Assembly: GCA_964620675.1 (NCBI GenBank)
Contig: CAZUJU010000004.1
Span: 1-64,000, forward strand
Source of the DNA: CAYSFW01 sp964620675
Lineage (GTDB): Bacteria; Pseudomonadota; Gammaproteobacteria; UWMA-0217
Reading direction: 5' to 3'
DNA: 64,000 nt
Shown here: one piece after another, positions 7,918 to 16,597 of the stretch
How the letters are laid out: the number at the start of each line of letters is the position of its first letter
Numbering within the stretch: position 1 is the first letter of the stretch
Notes under the pieces: generated by a model
Database searches by the model: none
What the model saw: the letters and a program-made list of their open reading frames with translations, nothing else
What the model was told of the DNA's origin: nothing
Made by a program: the position numbers and the translations under genes

Positions 7918-8440
7918 TTTCGGGATACAGCTGGTCTTTCATGTGGCTGGCGGGATCGCGGGTCTCGCGGCCGGGGCGGTGACTGAAGTTCTCCTCGGCG
8001 AACTTGAGCGTGTCGAAGTCGCGCCGGTAGGGTGGTATGTCGATCCAGCCCTCCAGGATGAACGGCTCGCGCAGACGCGGGCTGCCCGGGAAATCGATAC
8101 CGAACATCTCCCACAGCTCGCGCTGGTAGGTAGCGGCCGTGGGCCAGAGTTCGTGGATGCTGTCCATACTTGCCGCGTTGCGTCCGATCATCACCCGCAC
8201 CCCGAGATCCCGGCGGGCGGCCCGATTGTTGAGCAGATAGGTCAGCTGGAACAGGCCGTCCTCGATCCAGTCCACCGCCGTCAGGAGCACGAGATGGGTG
8301 TAGCCTTCCAGGTCGCGCAGGTGGGTGAGCAACGCGCGCAGCCGATCCCGCTCGACGGTGACGAAACCCAGATCGGGCCGCTGCTCGGTCAACTCGCCCA
8401 ACGCGAAAAGCGGCTGGAGTCGGTGGTAAAGCTCACGCAT
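7910..8440 (-). CDS. NuoC-like (30-kDa/MbhK-type) subunit
   Basis: A 176-aa homologue of the 30-kDa complex I subunit. The conserved block ATYQRELWEMFGIDFPG is followed by LREPFIL, and the C-terminus has the PPYRRDFD pattern of the family. It supports docking of the NuoD-like and ferredoxin subunits in the peripheral arm. The stop overlaps the NuoD-like start (ATGACTGA). About 116 bp separate it from the NuoB-like gene; no terminator is evident there. Confidence 0.9.
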   Translation of the reverse strand: MRELYHRLQPLFALGELTEQRPDLGFVTVERDRLRALLTHLRDLEGYTHLVLLTAVDWIEDGLFQLTYLLNNRAARRDLGVRVMIGRNAASMDSIHELWPTAATYQRELWEMFGIDFPGSPRLREPFILEGWIDIPPYRRDFDTLKFAEENFSHRPGRETRDPASHMKDQLYPEND

Positions 8441-8556
8441 GTTTCAAAGTCATTCCTAAGGATATCGTTCCGGCGGACGGACTCGGGAAAGCCGCCCGAG
8501 TCGACCCACACCCGCCCTGCTCGTGTCTCTTGCTGCTTGTCTCTCGCCTCTCGAAA

Positions 8557-9198
8557 TCACCAGTTGTAATCGGGCATGTCCCAGTCATGGATCACCCGTT
8601 TCTGGTTGGCCTTGTACCAGGCGAAGTTCTCGGCGTAGAGGTTTGCGCCCTCGGCCTTGCCCGCCCGGATGATCTTCTTGAGATCGGTGAAGCCCTGCAG
8701 CAGCGCCTCGGGACGCGGCATGCAGCCGGCGATGTAGAGATCCACCGGCAGATAATCGTCCAGCCGCTTGATGGTGTTGTACGAGTCCCAATACATGCCG
8801 CCGTTGATGGTGCAACTGCCCAGACCGACGACGTACTTCGGGCTCTGCATCTGCTCATAGGAACGGATCGCACGCTTCAGCGTCTTGGTCGAGAGATAGC
8901 CGGAAATCACGAACAGATTCGCCTGGCGCGGCGTTGGCCGCCACTGGATGCCGTATCGATAGGCGTCGAAACGCGGCGTCATCAGCGGCCGCATCTCGAT
9001 CGCGCCGCAACCCGTGCCAAAACCCAGAATCCACAACGACTCGGCCCTGGCCCAGTTGAAAAGATCCTCGACGATCTTGATGTAGGCGGCCGGCATCACG
9101 GTTGGCGGCGCCTCGCAATAGTAATCACGCAAGGGCTCGACCTCGAACTCGACGCCATCCGGGCCCTTGACGGTGCGCTTCAGCAACTCTTCTTTCAT
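8557..9198 (-). CDS. NuoB-like (MbhJ/MbxJ-type) Fe-S subunit with altered cluster motif
   Basis: A 213-aa protein; the start is taken at ATG ending 9198 (MKEELLKRTV), since the upstream extension lacks similarity. In complex I this subunit holds cluster N2 with a tandem CC, a GSC and a GCxP cysteine. Here the first site reads FGTGCGAIEM (Cys64 followed by Gly), so only one of the two tandem cysteines remains; the others are Cys129 (GLGSC) and Cys159 (AGCMPRP). Cys28 is an additional conserved-looking residue. The cluster may have a non-cysteine or displaced fourth ligand. Codons were checked on the reverse complement (GGT TGC GGC). Confidence 0.88.
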   Translation of the reverse strand: MKEELLKRTVKGPDGVEFEVEPLRDYYCEAPPTVMPAAYIKIVEDLFNWARAESLWILGFGTGCGAIEMRPLMTPRFDAYRYGIQWRPTPRQANLFVISGYLSTKTLKRAIRSYEQMQSPKYVVGLGSCTINGGMYWDSYNTIKRLDDYLPVDLYIAGCMPRPEALLQGFTDLKKIIRAGKAEGANLYAENFAWYKANQKRVIHDWDMPDYNW

Positions 9199-9337
9199 GA
9201 CGATTTTCCGACGACGCGGTACTTCATTGTCTGTTCCCTCAGAGCCCGTGAAAAAATCCCCGATCGTCGCGAGGGCGACCCTGGGCGCGGTGAACAAGGC
9301 TCGTCCGCAGTAGATTGCGGGGTATTTTCACAGGCGC

Positions 9338-10243
9338 TCATATCAGGACGATCGCCAGTATGCCGATCGGGACCGCCCAGATCAGGAACCAGCGGATGGA
9401 TTGCTCGACCCGGAAGCGCGGGAACACCACGCCGACCAGCACCGAGACCATGTAGATCAAAAAGACCTTGAGGAAGAACACCGGCCAACTCGCCGCCCCG
9501 CCGAAGAACAGGTTCATGTAAACCACGATCTTGGCGATCGGAAAGATCATCCGGTTGGTCTGCATCAGCGCCAGATACGACGAGTGATATTCGGTGGGCG
9601 GGCCGATCGGAATCTCCTGCGGCGCCAGCACCACGTCAAACGGCGGTCGCATCATCGAACCCAGGAACGACAACATCGCCGCCGCCACCGCGAGGGGATT
9701 GGTCATCAGCGTCCAGTGCTGAATGCCTCCCTGCTGAGCCGCCACGATGTCGGTGATCGAAAGGGTCTGGTATTGCAGCGCCACCGCGAAGACCGCGAGG
9801 GCAAACGGCAGCTCGGCAGCCGTCACTTGCGACAGCCCGCGGGAGATCCCGATCGCCGCATGTGGATGACCGCTCTCGGCCGCGCCCAGCGCCATGCCGA
9901 GGGTGCCGAAGAAGACGAAATAGAGCGCCAGGATCAAATCGCCCGCGAACGACAGGTTCGAGAACATGTAACTGCCGTAAATCGTCGGCACGAACAGCAG
10001 CAACCCCACCCCGCCGGTGAGCCGGAACACCGGTCCCAGGTAGAACATCACCCCATGGGTAATCGAGGAGCGCAGGCTGTAGTTCTTGATCAGATCGGCG
10101 TAGTTCTGCCAGATCGGGATGCCATACCGCCGACCGACCCGAGCACCGATCTTCTGGATAAATGCGGTGAGAAACATCCCGTAGTTGACCACGATGAAAA
10201 GGGTCAGGAAGGCATAGGGAATCTTCATCCAATCAAAGTCCAT
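9338..10243 (-). CDS. NuoH-like (MbhM-type) membrane subunit
   Basis: A 301-aa integral membrane protein with about eight hydrophobic segments. It anchors the peripheral arm to the membrane domain and lines the path between the quinone-like site and the ion channels. Recognisable features are QNYADLIKNYSLRSS, the region AAESGHPHAAIGISRG, and the acidic loop PFDVVLAPQEIPIGPPTEYHS. The last resembles the E-rich NuoH/MbhM cytoplasmic loop. Only 2 nt separate it from the antiporter fusion upstream, so the two are co-expressed. Confidence 0.88.
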   Translation of the reverse strand: MDFDWMKIPYAFLTLFIVVNYGMFLTAFIQKIGARVGRRYGIPIWQNYADLIKNYSLRSSITHGVMFYLGPVFRLTGGVGLLLFVPTIYGSYMFSNLSFAGDLILALYFVFFGTLGMALGAAESGHPHAAIGISRGLSQVTAAELPFALAVFAVALQYQTLSITDIVAAQQGGIQHWTLMTNPLAVAAAMLSFLGSMMRPPFDVVLAPQEIPIGPPTEYHSSYLALMQTNRMIFPIAKIVVYMNLFFGGAASWPVFFLKVFLIYMVSVLVGVVFPRFRVEQSIRWFLIWAVPIGILAIVLI

Positions 10244-10245
10244 GA

Positions 10246-13200
10246 CTAGAACTCCGTGCCAAGCAGGTAAACCACGACGATGAAGGCCAGAATCTGAATC
10301 GCGTAAGTCTGGCCATTGCCGGTGTAGAAGCGCCGTAGCCAGTCAGAGACGCCATGCAGAAGATCGACCATGGCCTGCCAAAAGAGGGTCACCAGCGGCA
10401 GGGTCAGAAACCCTAGCGCCTTGCGATAAGGCGCGTAGAAATTCCAGGCGAAATGGGTGGTCTCGGGGCGATAGGGGCGTTCGGCCGAATAAACCATATT
10501 GAATTGCTTCACCTTTTGCGCCTTCCGGTTGACAAACAGCAGCCAGGCGAAGAGCGTCGTGAAGATCACGCCGATGATGATCATGATCGAGATCGGGCTC
10601 CAGTAGCCAAATTGACTGGTGATGGTGACGCCACCGTCCCAACTCAGGCTGCCGTTGCCAGCGAAAAACTGCCCGATGTAGGCGTCCACGGGTGCCAGCG
10701 CCATGCCGGGCACAACCGCGAATGCCAGCAGGAATAGCACAAAGATCATCTGCGGCAGAACAATCCAGAACGGCGCCTCCTTGATCCGGCGATGCTCGTC
10801 CTTCAACTGGCCGAGGAAGATCGTATGGATCAGCCGGAACAGATACAGGAAAGCGATCGGCCCCGACAGGAAAATGATAATGATCGGCAGTCGATACTCC
10901 GCCGTCATGATGGCGTTATAGAAGATCCAGCGGCCGCCGAAACCCGACAGCGGCGGAACCCCGGACATCGCGATGATGCCAATCATCACCGCGATGAACG
11001 ACAACGGCATCAGCGTGATAAGCCCGCCCATGCGATACATGTCGCGCGTGCCGGTGCGCTTGGCGACGCCACCGACCGACAGAAACAACATCGACTTGTA
11101 GATAAAGTGGTTGATGACAAACATCAGGGCCATCAGCCAACCCAGGTGGTTCATCATCGCCAAACCGAACAGCGCGTAGCCCATCTGGCCAATCGAGGAA
11201 TACGCCAGCAGTCGCTTGGCGTCCTCCTGGAAGACCGCCATCAGATTGCCCACCAGCGCCGAAAGCGCGCCGATCCAAAGCATCACATGGGTCAGCTCGA
11301 CTCCGTAAAGTTGCTGTTTGCCCATTTGCATCAGCAGCACGAACAGGCCAAACAGCCCTGCCTTCAGCAGAATCCCCGAGACCATCGGCGACACATCGGT
11401 CTCGGCCTCGGCATGCGCACCCGGCAGCCAGATATGCACGCCGATCGCGGCCGTCTTGGTCATGAAACCGATCGCCAACAGCATGAACACCCAGGGCGCC
11501 AGCGATTCGACCACCGCACCCAGTTCGTTCAGCGCAAAGGTATGATTTCCCTGCGCGGCCAGCGCGAAACCCATCAACATGAGAAAAGCGCCACCCAGCG
11601 AAAACAGGATGTAGGAGAGCGCGTGCGGCTCTGAATGCTTGCCCCGCATGATCAAAAAGTACGAACCGATCGTCAGGAACTCCCAGGCCGCGAAGAAACT
11701 GAACGAATCCTCCGCCACGATCAACGTCGCCATGCCCGCGTACATCAACAGCGCCGACGGATAGAAACCGATGCGACGACGATCGCCGCCGGCCGCGCCC
11801 GCGTGGGCCGAGTAGCTGGCGAGAAAGATCAGCGCACCGCCGACCAGAATGATCGCGCCGAAGATCAGCTGCAAGGGGTCGTAATCCGGATAACTCAGCA
11901 CGAAGAACGCCACCATGCCGGCGATGGCCAGGCTGTTCTTGACCCAGGCGGGCAGCCAGTCCAACAGCAGGAAGCTCAACGCGAAGAGCAACGGCAGGCT
12001 CGCGAGCAGACTGCCGTACTGGGAAATCTCGCCCCAAATCACTCCGAGGACCCAGCTCGCCAGCGCCGCCACGAAAATCACCAACCATTTGACCGGATCC
12101 CGATCCCGCAACTCGCCCTCCCGTGCCCGGCCCATGATCCGACCAAACCAGCGGAACAGATAACCCGCCTCCATCAGCGACGCGAACAGGATCAGTGCCA
12201 ACAGCAGCACCCGCCCCTCGGCGACCAGCAGATGGGCCAACTCCCACTTGGCGTAAAAGCCCGGGAAGGGCGGCAACCCCAGCAACATCGCCACGAACGT
12301 GACGAAGGCAAAGATCAACACCGGATGACCGCGCAATGCGGTCCAGGCGCTCAGATGACGTTCGGCCACCAGACCCGACAGCCAGTAGAGCCCGGCCTTG
12401 GCCACCGCGTGGGCCAGGAGAATGCCGCCCGCGATCAACAGGTAACTGTCGCCGAGAATGTCCTGCTGGCCGATCACGACCAGCACCAGACCGATCTGGC
12501 CCACCGAGGAATAGCCGAGCAGTCGACGGTCGTTGTCCTGGGACAGGGCGAAGAGGTTCGAGCCCAGGAAGGTGATGATGCCGAGCGCACTGGCGACCGG
12601 CAGCCAGTCCGGTCCCCCGATCGCGAGCACCTTGTCCGCGGCGAACAGCACGGCGGCGCCGGCCGCGGCGGAAAAGACCGCCGCGAACGCCGGATGGGCC
12701 GATTCGTAAATATCCAGCGCCCAGCCATTGGCTGGGAACGGCTTGAGTTCGATCATCACTGCCATGAAGATCAGAAAGAAGGCCAGCGACGCGCTCTCCA
12801 TCAGTCGGGGCGAGATCGCCGCCAGGTCATCGATGCTCAGGCTGCCACCGGCGTGATAGGCGAAAATGATGCCGATCAACAGCAGCATGGATACGAACTG
12901 CGCGGCAATCAAATACTTGAAACCCGCCGCGAGGGCGTGTTCATCCTCGGATAGCAGGATGAGGCCGCCAGTGGCAATGACCATCAGCTCGAAGAACACA
13001 AACAAATTGAAAATGTCCCGAGTCAAAATGATGCCGCCCAGGGCCATGACAAAGATCATCAGCACCGCCATCGCGCGCCGGCCCAGACGCATCAGGCTGT
13101 TCTTGAGATAAAGCGCCGACAGCAGGCCGCTCAGATTGACCAGCAGCAACAGCGCCGACTCGGCCAGGCCGATATGCAGATTGATGGCGAACGGCGGCGG

Positions 13201-13398
13201 TGTCCCCGCGGTGAAGATATCCACCGGACTGGCGCCTTCGATGGCGAAGGCCCACAGCCAGCTTGCCGACACCCAGCTCATGAAGGCCAGGGCCGAAAGC
13301 GTCAGAACATAGGCCGCGACGCGCCAACGCTCGTTCAGCAGTCCAAGCAGAAACGCCGCGCCAAGGCCCGCGGCGATGATCAGGATGGCGTTTACCAT
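10246..13398 (-). CDS. Tandem fusion of two MrpD/NuoN-like antiporter subunits
   Basis: A 1050-aa membrane protein, about twice the usual 480-500 aa. Repeat 1 (residues 1 to about 500) has the TM5 glutamate in FVFFELMV and a lysine in ELKPFPANGW. Repeat 2 (about 510-1050) has AAWEFLTIGSYF, the lysine-histidine stretch KTAAIGVHIWLPGAHAEAE and the lysine of LLKAGLFGLF. Both halves therefore keep the Glu/Lys pair that drives ion translocation in complex I and Mrp. In Mbx operons two separate genes, H and H', occupy this place. The frame is continuous through the junction. Its start overlaps the MnhC stop. Confidence 0.9.
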   Translation of the reverse strand: MVNAILIIAAGLGAAFLLGLLNERWRVAAYVLTLSALAFMSWVSASWLWAFAIEGASPVDIFTAGTPPPFAINLHIGLAESALLLLVNLSGLLSALYLKNSLMRLGRRAMAVLMIFVMALGGIILTRDIFNLFVFFELMVIATGGLILLSEDEHALAAGFKYLIAAQFVSMLLLIGIIFAYHAGGSLSIDDLAAISPRLMESASLAFFLIFMAVMIELKPFPANGWALDIYESAHPAFAAVFSAAAGAAVLFAADKVLAIGGPDWLPVASALGIITFLGSNLFALSQDNDRRLLGYSSVGQIGLVLVVIGQQDILGDSYLLIAGGILLAHAVAKAGLYWLSGLVAERHLSAWTALRGHPVLIFAFVTFVAMLLGLPPFPGFYAKWELAHLLVAEGRVLLLALILFASLMEAGYLFRWFGRIMGRAREGELRDRDPVKWLVIFVAALASWVLGVIWGEISQYGSLLASLPLLFALSFLLLDWLPAWVKNSLAIAGMVAFFVLSYPDYDPLQLIFGAIILVGGALIFLASYSAHAGAAGGDRRRIGFYPSALLMYAGMATLIVAEDSFSFFAAWEFLTIGSYFLIMRGKHSEPHALSYILFSLGGAFLMLMGFALAAQGNHTFALNELGAVVESLAPWVFMLLAIGFMTKTAAIGVHIWLPGAHAEAETDVSPMVSGILLKAGLFGLFVLLMQMGKQQLYGVELTHVMLWIGALSALVGNLMAVFQEDAKRLLAYSSIGQMGYALFGLAMMNHLGWLMALMFVINHFIYKSMLFLSVGGVAKRTGTRDMYRMGGLITLMPLSFIAVMIGIIAMSGVPPLSGFGGRWIFYNAIMTAEYRLPIIIIFLSGPIAFLYLFRLIHTIFLGQLKDEHRRIKEAPFWIVLPQMIFVLFLLAFAVVPGMALAPVDAYIGQFFAGNGSLSWDGGVTITSQFGYWSPISIMIIIGVIFTTLFAWLLFVNRKAQKVKQFNMVYSAERPYRPETTHFAWNFYAPYRKALGFLTLPLVTLFWQAMVDLLHGVSDWLRRFYTGNGQTYAIQILAFIVVVYLLGTEF

Positions 13399-13751
13399 TT
13401 CAGATCCCGGAACTTGGAGATATCCAGGGTGCCCCTGGACTCATTGAGCTTGTAGGCATAGGCCAGCATCAAGGCGGTCACGCCAACCCCGATCACGATG
13501 GCGGTCAGCACCAGGGCCTGGGGCACGGGGTCGATGATACGGGCGCCCGCCTCGGCCAGCGGCACGGCGGAATCGAGAATGGGCGCCGTGCGACCGGCGA
13601 TATGACCGACCGAGATCAGCACCAGATTGACGCCGGTATTGGCGACCGAAAAGGCCACGATCATCCGTAACAGGTTAAGTTTGGTCAGTGCGCCGTAAAG
13701 GCCAATCAGAATCAAACTGAACCCCGCGGCCATCGCGATGTGCGCGATCAT
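13392..13751 (-). CDS. mnhC: MnhC/NuoK-like antiporter subunit
   Basis: A 119-aa protein with three transmembrane helices. It matches the Mrp subunit C / NuoK family: GLYGALTKLNLLRMIVAFSV in the first part, then VPQALVLTAIVIGVGVTAL near the C-terminus. Together with MnhB and the antiporter fusion it forms the ion-translocating membrane arm. Start and stop both overlap neighbouring genes. Confidence 0.9.
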   Translation of the reverse strand: MIAHIAMAAGFSLILIGLYGALTKLNLLRMIVAFSVANTGVNLVLISVGHIAGRTAPILDSAVPLAEAGARIIDPVPQALVLTAIVIGVGVTALMLAYAYKLNESRGTLDISKFRDLKW

Positions 13752-14464
13752 GAATCCGACTCCTTGGTTTGCGAAAGACTGACCAGCATCGAACTGAACT
13801 CGGCCCCCACCTTGAGCCCCACGAAGGCATAGATGATCGGGATCGCCCCGGCCGAGAACAGCTCGCCGAGCGTGCCCAGAGGCAGAATCCGGTTGTCCAG
13901 AAAGCCGCCCGCGAGCACGATGCCCAGTACGCCCATACCGACAAAGACCAACCCCGACAACGATTCCAGCGCAGCGATTAGGCGATGGCTAAAGTGGCGC
14001 GCGGGGTCCGTGAGCAGCATCAGCAGAATGGCGGAGGCCAAAATCGCGCCGCCCTGAAAACCCCCGCCCGGGGTTAAATGGCCGTTGGCGATCACATAGA
14101 CACCCAACAGCAAGATCAGCGGCACCAGCAAATTCTTGCCCGTGTTCAGCAGCTCGCCCACGGGCGGCGCCACCGCGCCGGCCACTTCCTCGGCCGAGTG
14201 CGCCTCTCGACCGCGGGACAACACCAGCCCGACGATCGCGGCGGCGAGAAACAGCACCGTCACCTCGCCCAGCGTGTCGAGCCCGCGATAGGTCACCAGA
14301 ATAGCCGTGATCAGGTTGGTCGCGCCCGTCTCCTCGGCGCCGCGCTCGGCATAATAGGCCGCGGTCCGATTGAGCTCCGTCGCCGGCACGAAGTCCAGCA
14401 GCAGGCTGGCGAAAACGGCGCCCAGCCCAAGTAACAGCAACAGTACCGCCACGCGCTTAATCAT
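13748..14464 (-). CDS. mnhB: MbhE-MnhB fusion subunit
   Basis: A 238-aa membrane protein with two parts. Residues 1 to about 95 correspond to the MrpA C-terminal tail/MbhE region (ILVTYRGLDTLGEVTVLF). Residues about 105-238 are an MnhB domain, with NGHLTPGGGFQGGAI as its signature. In classical Mrp systems the first part belongs to MrpA; in Mbh/Mbx it is a separate or fused piece, as here. It overlaps the DUF4040 gene by 8 nt and mnhC by 4 nt. Confidence 0.88.
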   Translation of the reverse strand: MIKRVAVLLLLLGLGAVFASLLLDFVPATELNRTAAYYAERGAEETGATNLITAILVTYRGLDTLGEVTVLFLAAAIVGLVLSRGREAHSAEEVAGAVAPPVGELLNTGKNLLVPLILLLGVYVIANGHLTPGGGFQGGAILASAILLMLLTDPARHFSHRLIAALESLSGLVFVGMGVLGIVLAGGFLDNRILPLGTLGELFSAGAIPIIYAFVGLKVGAEFSSMLVSLSQTKESDS

Positions 14465-14711
14465 CCTGCCCTCCCCTCACCCGGGCCAGCACGAAGAAAA
14501 ACAGAAAGGTCGTCAAACCGCTGCCGATGGCGGCCTCGGTCATCGCCACATCGGGGGCCGCCAGCAGCAGGAACAGCACTGACGCCAACAGACTGACGAG
14601 GCCAGCCGCGAGGATCACGACCGGCAGGCTGTTGCGCCGCACGGCGACGATCGCGGCGGCCACCATCGCGAGCGCCAACAGCAGGCTCATGCCCAACGCA
14701 ATCTGACTCAT
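14457..14711 (-). CDS. DUF4040/MbhD-like small membrane subunit
   Basis: An 84-aa protein with three hydrophobic helices and the motif APDVAMTEAAIGSGL, characteristic of the MrpA C-terminal/NuoJ-like segment (MbhD). In Mrp it provides part of the proton-path helices. It overlaps mnhG by 4 nt upstream and mnhB by 8 nt downstream. Confidence 0.88.
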   Translation of the reverse strand: MSQIALGMSLLLALAMVAAAIVAVRRNSLPVVILAAGLVSLLASVLFLLLAAPDVAMTEAAIGSGLTTFLFFFVLARVRGGQDD

Positions 14712-15046
14712 GGCTTCTCCCCCAAGTCCTCGGCCAGACGATCGACTCTCGAAACGGCAGTCCCGTCGCCACGGCCGCGATGCGCGGCGCGCGCCAACAC
14801 TTGCGCGGAAAGCGGGTTGGTAAAGAGCAAAAAGACGGCAATCAACAGCAGCTTCAGGCTCCAGGCCGGCTGCAGAATGGCCACCCCCAGCAGCGAGAGC
14901 AAGGTTCCCAGCGTCGTGGTCTTGGTGCCGGCCTGGATCCGATTGAACACATCGGGCATGCGCACCAGGCCCACCCCGCCCAGCAGCAGAAACGAGGTTC
15001 CCGCCACCAGCAGGAGGGCGCCGACCACATCAAGCAACGCGGTCAT
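14708..15046 (-). CDS. mnhG: MnhG-like antiporter subunit
   Basis: A 112-aa protein of the Mrp subunit G family. The signature is GVGLVRMPDVFNRIQAGTKT, followed by two more helices and FTNPLSAQVLARAAHR. The polar C-terminal tail is slightly longer than usual. It is part of the small-subunit bundle E-F-G needed for Mrp assembly. It overlaps mnhF by an ATGA. Confidence 0.9.
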   Translation of the reverse strand: MTALLDVVGALLLVAGTSFLLLGGVGLVRMPDVFNRIQAGTKTTTLGTLLSLLGVAILQPAWSLKLLLIAVFLLFTNPLSAQVLARAAHRGRGDGTAVSRVDRLAEDLGEKP

Positions 15047-15306
15047 CGGAAACCCCGTTCAAGGTAGCGGGCGACCACGATCACACCAAGAAACGACAGC
15101 AGCGCGTAAACCAACGCGACATCCAGATAAATCGCCCGCTCGCCGATCAACGCCAGCAAAACGATCCCGGTGATGGAGATAACGGTCAGCACGTCAAAGG
15201 CCACCACGCGGTCAGCCGCACTCGGCCCCTTAAGAAACCGGAACAGCGCCAGCAGGAAGGCCAGGCCGGCCAGGATGCCGGCCAGCGTGACGAGTAGCTC
15301 AACCAT
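15043..15306 (-). CDS. mnhF: MnhF-like antiporter subunit
   Basis: An 87-aa, three-helix protein with the family motif KGPSAADRVVAFDVLTVIS. The start is ATG ending 15306, which overlaps the MnhE stop by 8 nt; the open frame extends 34 codons further upstream but lies within mnhE and shows no similarity. Confidence 0.9.
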   Translation of the reverse strand: MVELLVTLAGILAGLAFLLALFRFLKGPSAADRVVAFDVLTVISITGIVLLALIGERAIYLDVALVYALLSFLGVIVVARYLERGFR

Positions 15307-15826
15307 AGATGACCTCAAGATAGCGTTCGAAGCCGGAAACGATGCTGGCAGTGGCCGCCTCGACATTCTTGGACTCCATGTCCACCCAATGGACATACAG
15401 CCATTCACCGTCGAGTTCGACCGTGAGCGTGCCCGGCGTCAGCGTGATGGAATTGGCCAGCATCAACCGGCCCATGCGGCTCTTCAGCCGGGTGCGGACC
15501 TTGACAATGCCGGGATTGATGGGGAGCCGCGGTGATATCACGATCGCCGCCAACCGCAAGTTGGACTCCACCAATTCCTTGAAAAAATAGCCAAAAAACT
15601 GAAATCCCGCGACCACGGCCGCACCGGTGGGACGCATTTCGGTGAAGAAGGAGAATGCGTCGCGAAACAGCACGGCGATGGCCAATGAAGCGACGGCCCC
15701 AACCAACAGATTGTCGGCGGCCAGGCTCCCGGTCAGCATCAGCCAGAATAAAAAAAGCGTCGCGAAGAGAACGAACGAGGTGCGCCATCCGGACGCGGAC
15801 TGAACGAGGGTGTGAGCGCTGGACAA
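15299..15826 (-). CDS. mnhE: MnhE-like antiporter subunit
   Basis: A 175-aa protein of the Mrp subunit E family: N-terminal helices, then a cytoplasmic domain with NSITLTPGTLTVELDG and LYVHWVD, as expected. It is the first gene of the twelve-gene operon that runs to 4437. A candidate promoter lies about 90 bp upstream. Confidence 0.9.
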   Translation of the reverse strand: MSSAHTLVQSASGWRTSFVLFATLFLFWLMLTGSLAADNLLVGAVASLAIAVLFRDAFSFFTEMRPTGAAVVAGFQFFGYFFKELVESNLRLAAIVISPRLPINPGIVKVRTRLKSRMGRLMLANSITLTPGTLTVELDGEWLYVHWVDMESKNVEAATASIVSGFERYLEVIYG

Positions 15827-15916
15827 GTTAGCAATCCTTTAGCGTCGGCTGGCGGGGATCGGATCGGGTCGCGTGACACGCTTCGAACCGGGCCAAGCCG
15901 TGAATTTGTGCCCATA

Positions 15917-15946
15917 AGTATATTATTAAAGTCCGATATTTTTGAA
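15917..15946 (-). promoter_or_regulatory. Candidate sigma-70 promoter of the Mbx/Mrp-like operon
   Basis: On the minus strand TTCAAA (15941-15946) and TATACT (15917-15922) are separated by 18 bp, in an AT-rich patch about 90 bp before the mnhE start. It was found by eye only. Confidence 0.4.
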
Positions 15947-16017
15947 GCGAAACATTTCCGTCATCTTCCGTGCCCGCCCGCGGAATTCATAATTTTCAGT
16001 CAATTAAATGGCGCATC

Positions 16018-16262
16018 CATGATTAAATCGCGGAAGTTCGGCCATCGCAAGGAGGCCTACACCGGCGCCGACCACCGGCAAACCGGGTGGTATGCTTCGA
16101 CCGACGAGAGGAACGCTGTTTCTGGATGAGGTCGGCAAATCGCCGCTGACTCTGCGACCCAAGCGGTTGCGGTTCCGCGAGTCCGGCAACGTACGGCCCG
16201 TCGGTGAATCGCATGCCCGCCCGCAGCCACCCACGCGACCTGCATGCGAAAGCGTTCGCGGG
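16018..16262 (+). pseudogene. Fragment of a sigma-54-dependent activator (NtrC-type AAA+ domain)
   Basis: Three frames together spell part of an enhancer-binding protein. FGHRKEAYTGAD covers the GAFTGA loop at about 16038-16073. After a frameshift near 16108, GTLFLDEVGKSPLTL covers Walker B, followed by RESGNVRPVGES. After a second shift near 16215, SHPRDLHA resembles the ATHRDL segment. No Walker A, receiver or DNA-binding part is present. It is a decayed relic beside a tRNA gene. Confidence 0.7.
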
Positions 16263-16597
16263 CGCGCTCCGTATGGACGCCAAGATCGACGTCGACCGGC
16301 AAGTTGGCGTCAAGAACTCGTTACTCGAGTACTTGAAGGCGAACCACCAGCCTGAGAAGACCTGGTTTGACAGCAGCGACATCGCACCCAGATTTCGGTT
16401 CGCCAACGCAATCAAGGACAGCGCATCCGATTTGGCGGGCGCGACTTGGACAAAAACCCAAAAACACCTCGTCAAGAGGTATTCCGGGAGGAGGTCATTA
16501 CCCGGGACGCTAAGCCAACAATCGGGGGAAAAAGAACGATAGGAACCAGTGCCGCGCGCCTTAGAACACGGCTGACTCTCTATTCGTTAGGCGAAAA
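16263..16597. other. Region between activator relic and tRNA
   Basis: About 335 bp. A plus-strand frame from ATG 16273 to 16542 (89 aa) is open but matches no family I recognise and has no clear ribosome-binding site. It may be more decayed sequence. Confidence 0.3.

Noticed and set aside
6736..9198. Group 4 NiFe hydrogenase
   Set aside because: The NuoD-like subunit lacks the C-terminal cysteine pair and no hyp maturation genes or processing signal are present.
10916..12247. 443-codon minus-strand frame inside the antiporter fusion
   Set aside because: It is an out-of-frame shadow of the continuous 1050-aa membrane protein, rich in Arg/Gly and without helices.
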